DNA from: Tetraselmis striata
Lineage: Eukaryota; Chlorophyta; Chlorodendrophyceae; Chlorodendrales; Chlorodendraceae
Direction of reading: 5' to 3'
Length of the DNA stretch: 64,000 nt
Assembly (NCBI GenBank): GCA_006384855.1
Contig: VCJN01002851.1
Span: forward strand, 1 to 64,000
In this document: in pieces, positions 11,483 to 22,044 of the stretch
Position numbering within the stretch: the stretch's first letter is position 1
How the letters are laid out: every line of letters starts with the position of its first letter
The notes under the pieces: model-generated
The model's input: only the letters and a program-made list of their open reading frames with translations
What the model was told of the DNA's origin: nothing
Databases searched by the model: none
Position numbers and translations under genes: made by a program

Positions 11483-13188
11483 ATGCCGGCAAAGGGATGG
11501 ATAGCGAGTGTGTCGAAGGATGGCGTGTACTCATGCAAGCACTGCCGGGGCAACGTGACGGGCACATGTGATAAGATGGCGCGAGAGCGGCACTTCCTAA
11601 AATTCCCGAACTGTAGCCACTCGTTGAAGCGTGCGGCTAAGTTGCGCCGCAAGGCCGCCTTATCACAAGCAGCAGCAGCAGGGGCGGCAGCAGCAGCAGC
11701 AACAACAACAGGGGCGGCAGCATGAGTAGCTGCAGCCGTCGGAAACGGCCCGCCGGCGCCGGTCTCGGACGACGGCGGCTCGAAGGTGGACGATGTGATG
11801 GGCGTGGGGGAGGACCCCGTTGGCGAAGACGGTATGGACATCGACGCGCCTGCGTGGCCGCCGGCGGGCGTGGAACCCGAGATGAGGGCGTGATATGGAA
11901 AGGCGATCCCGGCGACTTCTACATGAAGGTCATCGCCAAGAAGTTCCGGGGAGTATGGCACTACGGCGTGATAACCGGCGTCGTTACCGAGTGGGTGTTG
12001 GAGGACTACGGCGGGGCGACCCAGTGGCGCGCTGTTTTCGAGGACGGGGACATTGTGGGCCTTTTGCGTTCAGAGGTGAGTGGGCCCGGCCTGCGTGCTG
12101 GTGGCACCACTCAACTGCGGTTGTATGGAATCACACGCACCCGCCCGGTCGGCGTGGCAGGTTGTGGAGGCTATGGCGGCTGCCCAGGAGCACCCCCCTG
12201 TGGATGCGGACGGGGAGGCTCGCTTGGTAACCGTCCATGAAGGCGATGACTTGTCCAGTGAATCACGCACCTTGCCCGGCGTGCGTTCAACACAACCCGG
12301 CTGGCGGAGGCCAAGCAGAACACTGGCTGCCATGGCGTGTGCCATGTGCATGTGGTCCTGGGCTATGTCAGCATGGTCAACCTCTTCCCCCTCGCGCCGT
12401 TCCACCTGTTTTTTTTTGGCTTGGGAAGGGACTTCTGGAGGAAATTTGTCACCGTGCAGGGCCACATTGGATTCCGAGCTATGAAGCAGGAAGACCGGCG
12501 CCAGGCTTTAGTCCCGATACCCGGCAACTTTGAACGCGGGTTGCGCCCTTCGTTTGCAGTGTCCAAGAATCGAAAGGTAAACCCCCCCCCCCCCCCCCCC
12601 CCCGGGGCGTGGGCGTGGGCGTGGGCGTGACGGCATTCCCCTCCATGACTGCAGGGTCAGGCAAGGTGACGGTGCAGTCCGGCTGGGTCATGGAGGACTG
12701 CTTGCACCACATGGAAACGTTTTCCATTCTTAACGCCGGTCCGCTGCTCGAGGAGGCCCGGGTGAAGGCGATCATGACCGAGAAGGAGCTTCGCGTCCCC
12801 AGGCGGTGCTTGGGCACATGTACAAGCGCATGCAAGGAGCTGCGTGGTTCGTCACGCGGTGGGGGTTGCAGAATGTGGTGACGGAGGAGGACGGCCCCGA
12901 GCGCAAGGCGCAGGTGGACGCGCTCACTAGGGAGGGGAGGACTCGATACCCAGCGCGGCGCCAAGGCGCGGCGGCCGGGGCAGCGCGGCGCCAAGGCGCG
13001 GCGGCCGGGGCAGCGCGGCGCCAAGACAGCGCATACAGCGAAATCGGCGGAAAGGGATGCATTACAAGCTGTGGACGGCAGCCGCTGAAAACTATGCGGT
13101 CATGCCGCAACAACCCCAGCACTGGCTTCTGGATACCTCTGATCTGGCTGGCGGCGGCGGGCTGCGGGATGCAGGGCCGCATGACTGA
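11483..13188 (+). pseudogene. CACTA copy 1 transposase-like gene (BED finger, Tudor-like domain, transposase core)
   Basis: Exon 1 starts with ATG at 11483 after a poly(C) run and an acceptor-like GCAGCAG. It encodes a BED-like finger with YSCKHC, RERHF and NCSH, then an alanine-rich tract coded by CAG-type repeats. A Tudor/Agenet-like block follows (KKFRGVWHYGVITGV … WRAVFEDGDIVGLL), ending at a GAGGTGAGT donor near 12076. Further exons carry NTGCHGVCHVHVVLGY and PLAPFHLFFFGLGRDFWRKF, resembling the central part of Tnp2-like transposases. A poly(C) intron starts at GTAAAC (12576), followed by GWVMEDCLHHMETFSILNAG, two RRQGAAAGAA repeats and a tail ending at TGA 13186–13188. The alanine tract contains a TGA where copy 2 has GGA, and the frame slips before the Tudor-like block. 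The DDE residues were not located. Confidence 0.55.
12958..13022 (+). repeat. 30-bp minisatellite, two units (CACTA copy 1)
   Basis: Two units of CGCCAAGGCGCGGCGGCCGG plus GGCAGCGCGG lie in tandem inside the coding region and encode a ten-residue RRQGAAAGAA repeat. The same place in copy 2 has about sixteen units (47166–47635). Confidence 0.85.
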
Positions 13189-13609
13189 GGTGGCGGTGCT
13201 GGTGAGCCCGGAGAGTCTGAATGCGGCGGAGGCGGCGCAGCCGCATAGGCACTAGACAATGCTCTGAAGCGAGCCCCAATTGTCTGCCCAGCGCCTGCCC
13301 CGATGTAACGCACCAGCTTGGCAGCAATTGGCAGCTCTTTTGCCCCCCCTCCACCCCACAGACACACTACCAATACCAGTTTCTCATCCCGGCGGGCAGT
13401 TGATGCGTATACCCAGGCTTGTGCGTACGCGGTGCAGGGGGGGGGGGGAATCAGTATAGCTAAGCTAGTGATGTGAAATATGAGTGCAGCAACAGATATT
13501 GTGCAAGATATAATACGATGGCATGCAAGCGGGTCCCCGCTCTTCCACAATCAATGGCCCTGCTCCCTCTTGCCCCGCCCCCGGTGCCCTTTAGCTGCTC
13601 TCAGCATCC

Positions 13610-14135
13610 CGAGTGGGATGGGCGGGGCAGCGGTTGCTACCGCGTGAGGCGTAGCATCGTTTGCAGTAGCAACGCAGCCTTTCCGGTGTGACGCCGCCTG
13701 GATGTAACCCAGCAGTACGCGCAAAGTGCAAGTGCAAGTTGCTGATGGCGGGGATCCCGCGCGGGGGGGGGGGGGGGGGGGGGGGGGCAGCGGCTGTGGG
13801 ATAGGCGCGGCAGCGGTTGCTACAGAGTGAGGCGTCGCGTCGTTTGCAGTAGCAACGCAGCCTTTCCGGTTGCATAGTGTGACGCAGCCTGGATGTAACC
13901 CAGCAGTACGCGCAAAGTGCAAGTGCAAGCTGCTGATGGCGGGGATCCCGCGCGGTCGCAGGACGGTGCGCGAGGGGGGGTGGGGGGGGGGGGGGGGCAG
14001 CGGCTGTGGGATAGGCGGGGCAGCGGTTGCTACCGAGTGAGGCGTAGCATCATTTGCAGTAGCAACGCAGCCTTTCCGGTTGCATAGTGTGACACCGCTT
14101 GGATGTAACCCAGCAGTACGCGCAAAGTGCAAGTG
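13610..14135. repeat. Three tandem repeats of about 180–210 bp with poly(G) cores (CACTA copy 1)
   Basis: The anchor TTGCAGTAGCAACGCAGCCT recurs at about 13661, 13843 and 14053. Each unit holds GGTTGCTAC, CCAGCAGTACGCGC and, in two or three units, a G run of 15 or more. The copy in CACTA 2 lies at 46636–47160. Proline-rich ORFs across it are by-products of the G/C runs. Confidence 0.75.
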
Positions 14136-14177
14136 TTACACGTCCGTGTGCCCCACCCAATGACATTGCGCCCGACC

Positions 14178-15070
14178 TCACTGACGGCATGTCTCGCTCT
14201 CCTTCAGCTCCTGGGCCGTCCGCCGCCTCACCCTGCGCACCCTACCAGCCGCGCGTGCCTTCTCGGAAGCCTCACACACGGCGGCGCGAGTCGCGTTGTG
14301 GAACGCGTCCCTGACATGGCGGAACTCCGCCCTCACAGTGGCCGTGGTCGGGCAGGGGACTGCCCGCTGATGGGTCGCCATGCATGGGTACTTGGGGCCG
14401 CACAAAGCCGGGGTGCCGTCGCAGCAACACTCCCAGTCCGTCCGTTGGCCGCAGTCCACGCATGACGGGCGTCCGGCCAGGACACGCACATGATAGTGCA
14501 TGTGGCCGCCTCCCGCCACTGCTCGTAGTGCTCCGGTCAACATGGCGACGAGCAAGTCGGCATGTCCCGCAGGTGGCTGCGGGGCGGGCGGCGCGAGCGC
14601 AGCCTCGCTCGCCTCGACAACCCCCTCAGCCCGATCAGTCGCCTCGACCACGGCCTCCTCCGCCTCCTGACGCGGCGCACCAGGCGCATCATCCCCGCCT
14701 GGCAGGGCGTCCCCCCCCCGCAACGGCGCCGTCGGCGGTGGCCGACGCCGTCGTGGCGGGGTGTTGTGAGGAGGTGGCCCTAGACATAGGTGGGGCCGGC
14801 ACCGCCATGTGTTGCTCCACATGCGGTGCGGTTCCTGACGCGACAGCTCCGTCGCACCAGTACCGGCGCCGGCACCCCACGCCTGCTGGGCTTACCACCA
14901 ACCGGCATGTTTCCTTTGCGAGGCGGTTCATCCGCGTCGGAGGTGAGCGGCGGTGCCTGTGTGGGTGTGGATACTGCCCGGCCATTAGGGCTCCCGCCGC
15001 CTGCCGCTCCGCCGACCCACGCAGCGGCGTGTGCTGCGCCCCGCATAGTCGCCTCGAATATAATATACAT
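14178..15070 (-). CDS. CACTA copy 1 accessory gene B (cysteine-rich protein)
   Basis: Runs opposite to the transposase-like gene. The downstream exon encodes a glutamate/alanine stretch (EEAVVEATDRAEGVVEASEA), then LLVAMLTGALRAVAGGGHMHYHV, and then a cysteine cluster (CVDCGQRTDWECCC, LCGPKYPC) before a basic tail ending KESETCRQ at the stop near 14178. The upstream exon starts MYIIFEATMRG near 15070 and includes VPAPVLVRRSCRVRNR. The exons lie in different frames, so an intron is needed near 14760–14790. Copy 2 keeps the gene at 45725–46590 with a 24-bp indel before CVDC. Encoding a second, DNA-binding protein beside the transposase is usual in CACTA elements, but calling this the TIR-binding protein is inference. 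Confidence 0.5.
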
Positions 15071-15854
15071 GACGCGGGGACGGGGGGGGGGGGGGGGGGA
15101 TTCGTGCGTTTCGTATGTCGGCGGAAAGGCGTGCGAAGCTGCGGCTGGCGAAGGTGGTGGAAGTAAGCGTGGCGGCGTCGGCGGCGTATTACCGTGCGTG
15201 CATGCGTGCGCAACCCCGCGGCAGCAAGCGCCGGACTCGGCGTGTGCCGGCGGCAGAGCTGCGAAGCCATGGACACGGTACGGGATGCCAAGTCTGGCTA
15301 AGCAACTGCCGAGGCTGGCGGCTTAACCCCCATGTCCGGCGGTTGAGGGACGGAAAGTGCGTAGAAGTTGATCGGCAAAGCGGGCATATGAGCCTGGCTG
15401 TGCTAGGTTCCTATTAAGTAATGGCGGTTTGTGCTAAGTAATTCGTAGGGGTGGACCATGCAGCGCAGGTAGGGGGCGGTATAAATGAGGCCGGGCACAT
15501 ATACTGCTCCACGAAACGACACTGTCGCACGTGTAGTTGAATAGGCCCCCCCCCCCCCCCCCCCCCCCCCCCCGGCCGGGTCGGCCCGCCGGGTCGGCCC
15601 GCCGACCCGCCACGGCATGTAATATCTGTCATGCATCGCCGGGGTATGTGTGAGTGGATGCCCCGCCGCCACATCCCCCCCCCCCCCCCCCCCCCCATTT
15701 ACACTTGTGCACTCATTAAGTTTGGGCTGGTTTCGGAGCAGTACATGTACGTATGTATATACATACAATGGAACGTAGGACCTGCGCGGAAAGAGGCGGG
15801 GCTGGCGGAGTGCGTTGGGGGTGCGTAGAGTAGCGTGTTGGTGAGATTCGGGGT

Positions 15855-16580
15855 GCATCGGACGCCGTATGCCCATCCACCCAGCGTAAACGACGCGTAC
15901 GTAATATTCACACTATATATATTCACACGCAAATGTGTGAAAACCGGACATTCCGTGCCGGATGGGTGGGAACACGGCGTCCGATGCAGCCAAAACCCCA
16001 GCAACACGCTATTCTATGCACCGCAAATGCACTCCGCCAGCACCGCCTCATTCTCTGTCGATTTCGAAAACGCCTTCACATTATCCACCGCTAATTGCAA
16101 TTGCCACCGTGTAATGTTGTCACGATGTGCGCACACAACAACACTTACTACCGGTTCCGACGCGGATGGAGGCGAGGCTTGCGCAGTGCGTTGGGGGTGC
16201 GTAGAGTAGCGTGCTGCAAATAATTGGGGTGCATCGGACGCCGGATGCCCATCCACCCGGCGTAAAAGACGCGTAATATTCACACTTTATTAACACACAA
16301 ATGTGTGAAAACCGGACATTCCGTGCCGGATGGGTGGGAACACGGCGTCCGATGCAGCCAAAACCCCAGCAACACGCTATTCTATGCACCGCAAATGCAC
16401 TCCGCCAGCACCGCCTCATTCTCTGTCGATTTCGAAAACGCCTTCACATTATCCACCGCTAATAATTGCAATTGCCACCGTGTAATGTTGTCACGATGTG
16501 CGCACACAACAACACTTACTACCGGTTCCGACGCGGATGGAGGCGAGGCTTGCGGAGTGCACTGGCGGTGCACATACTAG
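15855..16580. repeat. Two tandem repeats of about 376 bp (CACTA copy 1)
   Basis: The anchor GCATCGGACGCCG recurs at 15855 and 16231. Each unit holds the palindromes CACACAAATGTGTG and TCCGGCACGGAATGTCCGG (as read on the minus strand) and a conserved block CACTCCGCCAGCACCGCC. CACTA copy 2 has the same duplication at 44200–44949, so it predates the separation of the copies. Confidence 0.8.
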
Positions 16581-17008
16581 CGGGAGACTAGATCCATTGT
16601 CGCTTATTTACAAGCACGGGCGGTGCTGCCAGACCTGATCGTCTACGGCCGATATAATATTCACACTATATTAACATCGGTGCACACCGCCGCACACCGC
16701 CGCACACCGCCGCACAACGCTGCGCGCGCACATTCGTCGCGCACATATACGCGCGCCCTACCGCACACATTATCCCGGATTCACTCGCCGTATCCATTAC
16801 GCCGTGCTACTTCAACAATAAACATTGCGAAATTACACCGACACAATGCCGCACCGACTAGCTCTTGACAATACGTGCATATAAATAGTAGTGGCGCGCT
16901 GCTCCTCGCCTCCGATGTGTCGTTGACTGCTGCGGAAGGCGGTCGTCGACTGGGTGTTAGTTTCTCCACCTCGGCCGCCCCCCTCCCCCCTTCACCGCTC
17001 ACAGCGCC

Positions 17009-17597
17009 ATGGCCGACCTCGCCCCCCCGGGCAAAAGTGGGCGGCGAGCCTTGTTGTCTCGCGTGTCCGCGCCGCCGGCATCGAGGAGGACGAGAAAGAC
17101 ATGAGGAAACGCGTGACAAGGTGGGCGCGCAACAAAACACTCCATCCTCCACCTTAGCACGCACCCACTCGTGGCTAACTTGTGCCGCGCGCAGGTTCGT
17201 CCGGGAGCGCCGTAAGGCCCACCTCAACGCCAAGGCTTCCACAGTGCCAGCGGCGCAACTCGTGGTGGCCGAGGAGGCCGCATCCTCAGCCGCTTAAAGG
17301 CGAAACGATTGTGGCTTGTTGTGGGTGTCTGGGCACATGGGGCGTCCCGACGCGAAGGTAAGGAAGCTCATGGCGGCGTCGTCGACGGCACAGCCTCCCG
17401 GGGTGGTGAAGACACTGACGGATGACAAGAAGCGGAAGAGGCCAGCGAAGAAACGCCGAGGTAAGAAACCGACGGTCGCGGAGTCGGAGGCGGAGGCGGA
17501 GTCGGAGGCGCAGGCGGAGGCGGAGGCGGAGGCGGAGGCAGCGAGATCGTCGAAGCGGAGGGTCCCCCGGGCACGCAAGAACAAGAACAAGCAGTAG
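17009..17597 (+). CDS. CACTA copy 1 accessory gene C (small highly charged proteins)
   Basis: ATG at 17009 opens MADLAPPGKSGRRALLSRVS. A downstream GGTGGGCGC donor and a CGCGCAG acceptor near 17193 would join RKRVTR to FVRERRKAHLNAKAST, ending SSAA at 17295. A further frame follows at about 17337–17597 with MGRPDAKVRKLMAASS, a lysine-rich patch (KKRKRPAKKRRGKK), an acidic (EA)n tract and a basic end (ARKNKNKQ). Both parts are kept in copy 2 (43160–43767), where the (EA)n tract is longer. The composition suggests a nuclear, nucleic-acid-associated protein. No domain is recognised, and the two parts may be separate genes. Confidence 0.4.
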
Positions 17598-18009
17598 CCC
17601 CCGCCCCCTTACCCCCCTCCCCTCACTCCCCCGGCGGGAGCGGCGGGGGGGGGTGGGGGGGGGGGGGGGGGGGGGCGGCGGGGGGACCACGCCCGCCCGC
17701 CTCCCCCCCCCCCTTCCCCGGGGCCACATTCCCCGATGGCAGCTGTCGCGAATATTGTAATTCAAACATTCTTCGGCAAACCGCTGCCTGCCCCCGCCCT
17801 CCCCTCGCGAATATTTATGTAACGTGAGCACTCTTTGGCAAAACATGGCAGCCAAACCGCCCATCTGATGACCTTTGATCGGACGGCCGGCAGGCCCGTT
17901 CAGCAGTACTAGCTAATGTACACAAAATTCCCCACTTTGGCCAAATAGTACGGCTGCGATTTGCGCTCCCATGTACTAATAGTCGTAGTTATCCACAGGA
18001 CGACTCGCC

Positions 18010-18110
18010 ATCGCGCCCGGGTTCGTACTAGATACCCGGTACCGGCTTAATAAATATATCGCGTACTACCCGGTACCACCCAGTACTACCCGGTACCACA
18101 CGGACAACCT
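18010..18110. repeat. Subterminal ACCCGGTACC-type repeats of CACTA copy 1
   Basis: Four or five copies of a CCCGGTACC/GTACTACCCGG motif lie about 200–300 bp inside the right end. Copy 2 has the same at 42690–42775. Short repeats near the ends bind the element's own protein in CACTA families, so these are candidate binding sites by analogy. Confidence 0.55.
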
Positions 18111-18300
18111 CGCACCTTTTACTTCAGTGCCATGTGGCACATCACACGTCATGTACGACTACCTCAATGATTACAAAAAGGATTTATCGCCCGCCGGCAA
18201 TAACGCCGGATGTACTCGCACGTAACTGGATGGACATGCCGCCACCAACAGCAGCTTTCACGGATAATAGTGGTACCGGTACGGTAGTGCTTCGTCACCC

Positions 18301-18326
18301 GTATGTCACATCTGAATCTCGCAGTG
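18301..18326 (-). repeat. Right terminal inverted repeat, CACTA copy 1
   Basis: The reverse complement starts CACTGCGAGATTCAGATG and continues TGACATA. One base in the conserved CACTGTGAG differs from the other three ends. Confidence 0.9.
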
Positions 18327-18329
18327 TTA

Positions 18330-21300
18330 GGCGAATAGCAGCGGCGTAACTTGGAAATGTGAAACACAGGGTGACACTCCATGGTCAGGGGCAATCGAAT
18401 GCGATATGCATTCGAGGATATTTCTTGGACGATTGGAAACGGGCCGACGAATCGTCGGTGGAGTTTGCGAACATGTTGGTTGCGTAATAATAAATTTTCG
18501 GTGGAGAGCCAAATTTTATCACCCTCGTTAAATTCCTCAGGCCGTGAGCGGCGATTAGCCGAAGCAATTTCGTACGCATCAGCGAGTTTTAATTCTACGG
18601 ATATCATGGCATGGGTGTTAAGCATTTGTTGGACAATATCGACATGGTCATAATAATGCAAGGGTTGGGATAATAAGGCAGCAAGAACAAGGCACATGCC
18701 ATACCGAGCCTCAAGGGCGAGCGTTTTATGGCGGAATGGTAATTATTGTTGTAGGCGCAAACTCAGCAAGGGACAGGTTACTGAGCCACTCGTAATGGTT
18801 TCGGTGCACATGCCATCCTTGTGGACCTCTTCGCCCTTGCTAGGCACCTGAAGTTCCGCGGCCTGAGGTGCTGTACAAAAACCGAATCGGGTTAATAGCT
18901 CACACAACGAAACTTCAGAAAACATTTGTGGTTAAACCCAAAATGTTACCTTCATCGCGATATCCACAGCTCATCAGAAATATTCGGAGCGGAAACCGCG
19001 AGAAGCTCCGGAGCACATGCCAAAAGAGCAAACTGTTTGAAGAAGGAGATCACCAAGTCCGGCATCTGGTTCTTGATGCGGTACGCCTACTCACTCTAGA
19101 TGTTGGTGTTGGTGGCTGCGATATGCTCTCGAACCGGTATTGGGGTGAGGCAATTTCATGCCCCCCCATCTGGCAGGAGGGCTCAACAAGACCATCAAAG
19201 GACCGGAGCGATGAGCACCTTTGAATAATAAGTGCAGGAACTTTTTGGGGAAGCCAATTGAGCCGAGGTCGTCAACCTTGGCTCGGAACTTGGTGATGGA
19301 ACTATTGAGCGTAGAATATGCTCAATAGTACGGTGCGTGCGTTCGGTTTGGCCGTCGGTCTCGGGGTGAAACGACGAGCTAATATTTAATTTGGTGTTAA
19401 AAGAGCGGAATAACTTCTCCCAAAACGCAGAGGTGAAGCGGGGATCGCGATCGGAAAATAATTATACGACATAAGCCATGGTGTCGGAAAATGTTGTCAA
19501 TAAATAACCGAGCGAGTTCAGGGGCGTCAATGTAAACACTACATGGGATAAAGTGGGCATGCTTAATGAAGTGGCAAACAAATGTGGCAATTGCATCGAA
19601 ACATTGTGTAGATGCAAGCCGGTTATGAAATCCATCGTTCGAACTGGGGGCGACCGGCGGCATCATGAAATTCGACGATAATCAGATGTAATACGTTATC
19701 GTCGCAAGTGGGGAGGCAGATTTTATCGGCCATCCAATAAAGCTTATCAGTAGAATCAAAGCGAACTCCATTAGGCAAGCGGGATCTCGCATCAGTGGGG
19801 TCGAATTTGTAATCAGACATAATGCTGGCAACGAGAGCAGTGTCCACTTGTAAGTGGTACATGGTGAATAAGAAATTCTGCATGTGTTCGAGAATTTGTC
19901 GAGTAATGGTTGGTCTAGCGTGGTTGAGTCATAGCGCAGATCGGGGCGACGAGACAGGGCATCGGCCTCAATCTGAGTGCCGTTGCGGTAAAGAATTTCA
20001 AGCCATGGTTCGGCAGTGCGGGAGTGTGTGGCCAAGTATGGGGAAGTGGTGTGGAATCTCTGTGTGTGGCGGTGACCTGCCATGGTTGGGTAGGGAGGTG
20101 TCGAACAGTGGCACGATCAGTAATAACACTGTTTTTTGAACTACTTTCTATGTAGCATCGCCATCCATTTAGCGCACAAACAACACCAAGGAGTTCTTGA
20201 TCATAAGTGGGATATCGGGTGTGGGATTCCTGAAGCCCCTTGGCATGATATGCAAAAGGGCGAACGTTGCCATAAGAGTCTTTTTGCAGAAGTACAGCGC
20301 CAAGGGCGTATCTAAACGCATCGGCGATAATAACAAATTCGGAGTCGGGGCCGGCTCGTGGGGACATGGGCACCGGGGCGGAGAAGAGGCTTGTTTAACA
20401 GCATTGAACGCAACATGTTCACGCTCACTCCATACAAACTTTTGTGTTTTTGACATATGTCATAAGGTGGGGCAGCCATATGGGAATATATGTGTAAATA
20501 CCGTGTGTAGAATTGCAGAAGCCTAAAAAATGTTGTATTTGTTGAACCGTGCGGGGTGGGGCCCAATCTCTAACAGCCTTAATTTGCTTGTCAAAGGGAC
20601 GGGAGCCGGAGCTGCTAACCATATGACCTAAGAATTCGAGTTCGTTTCGGGCACAAACACACTAACGCAGGCTAAGTCGGATGTCATGTGCAGCAAAGAG
20701 GCTTAGCGTGGTGTCTATAAATGCCGTAAATGGCCGTCTAGGGAATTGTTGAAGACAAGTAAATCGTCGAGATAGACAAGGATAAACGAGTTTTTTTGTG
20801 CGGTTGTAAAACGTGGCCCATCCAACGTTGGAAGTCAGACGGGGCATCCGTAAGGTCAAATGGCATGACCTAAAAAATAACAAATTGACCGAATTGACAA
20901 TAATTCGGTCAATCGTCGTTGTGCGGCACGACGGGCGGAGGTGTGGGCGGATGTAGGTGGTACGGTAGGTGGTAGGCGGTAGGTGGTGTTCGTAGGTGCG
21001 CGTTTAAATGCAGCCGCCATAAGTGCTGGTGATTGTGTAACGCCATTTGACATTTAAACGAAGTTTTATGTTTGTCGAAATTTTTATCCAAAGTTGGCGG
21101 CATCCTAAAGCAAGGTCAAGGGCAAAGTAAATGGCAGCTCCAAAGAGCATATGTAAAAACATGTCGGCATGTGTAATCGGGAATTCGATACGCTTAGTAT
21201 ATTTGTTCAATTAGCGATGTCGATGCAGAGGCGCACGCCAAAATTGCCTTTGCGAGCAAACAACACAAAGGCTGCCTAAGGGGAAAACGATTCCTTGATG

Positions 21301-21700
21301 GAACCTTTATCTAAAAAACACTTGACTGTCATTTTAAAATCCGTTTAACTCGGCAATCAGCAGGGGGAGGCAATGTATTTTGCCGGAGGGGACAGTTGCA
21401 TCAAGGACTAATGGTATTTCAAAGTCAAACCCAGGCGGGACACCGGGAGGGTGTCCAACGGTTGGCATGTTTGTTTATGCTTTTGGAGAACACAGTCGAA
21501 ATGATTTTGTATCGAGTGATAATGAACTCAACATCATCGGAATATCCATCGAAATCAAATTTTAATGTGCACGATAGTGAAGCGAGGGTTATACGGCCAT
21601 CTGCCATTTTTATTCCAATTTTACTTTGCAGCGGATTAGATTTCATTTTCGCATTCGAACATATTCCTCAAGGATAACACACAAAGGAGCACCACAATCC
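18330..21700 (-). pseudogene. Protease–RT–RNase H–integrase region of chromovirus 1 (fossil)
   Basis: Degraded blocks match chromovirus 2 in order. Integrase pieces include DAIATFVCHFIKHAHFIPC and, at the left edge, CHPVFHISKLRRCYSPN. RNase H pieces include FAYHAKGLQESHTRYPTYDQ and GVVCALNGWRCYIE. A reverse-transcriptase piece has YFALDLALGCRQL. Breaks are many. The stretch is read on the minus strand and is additionally interrupted by a CACTA fragment at about 20917–21045. Confidence 0.75.
20917..21045 (+). repeat. Stray CACTA fragment without ends
   Basis: About 130 bp match 11184–11308 of CACTA copy 1 (TGCGGCACGACGGGCGGAGG through GGTGGTGTTCGTAGGTGCGC to TGATTGTGTAACGCC). Neither terminal inverted repeat is present. 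It lies in the reverse-transcriptase region of chromovirus 1, right beside a 12-bp inverted repeat (ATTGACCGAATT … AATTCGGTCAAT). Confidence 0.75.
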
Positions 21701-22044
21701 AACATCATAGTGGGGGGGTGTCCGGCGGGTCGTCCATTACTTTAGGCTTTTAACAAAAAGTATATCTATATTGGAAATTGCGGTTATACACGCTTTTTCA
21801 GTCTCAAACCGAGGTTGGCGAGTTTTTTGAATATTTTGTTGAGTTGGTACACCTTACCTTTAGACTCAAGCTCAAGAGCCTTAATGTGCTCACTACGCAT
21901 GCTGCCGTTGTAGGCGGTGAATTCCCGCTCACACGCGGTGGAGTCGGCCGGGTACACATCAACAAGCCAAGCCGTAGGCGGCATGGATAAGTTGCCAGTG
22001 GCAGAGGAGGCAGTTTGAAATAATGAATAAGTACTAGCCAGGTA

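Larger units (their letters stand above)
10887..18326 (+). mobile_element. CACTA/EnSpm DNA transposon, copy 1 (7440 bp)
   Basis: The element starts CACTGTGAGATTC and ends with the inverted GAATCTCGCAGTG. The inverted repeat is about 25 bp and continues GATGTGAC. It is flanked by TTA on both sides (10884–10886, 18327–18329), the 3-bp target duplication expected for CACTA elements. The insertion cuts chromovirus 1 between integrase and chromodomain. It holds a left-to-right transposase-like gene, a right-to-left cysteine-rich gene, a short left-to-right gene for charged proteins, tandem repeats and long poly(C)/poly(G) runs. It is the inverted relative of 42471–49604. The transposase gene is broken, so the copy is probably inactive by itself. 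Confidence 0.9.

Noticed and set aside
17368-17864. Arginine/leucine- and proline-rich ORFs opposite the (EA)n tract
   Set aside because: Antisense shadows of a hexanucleotide repeat and poly(C) runs. The lysine-rich sense frame is conserved in both copies, the others only as mirrors.
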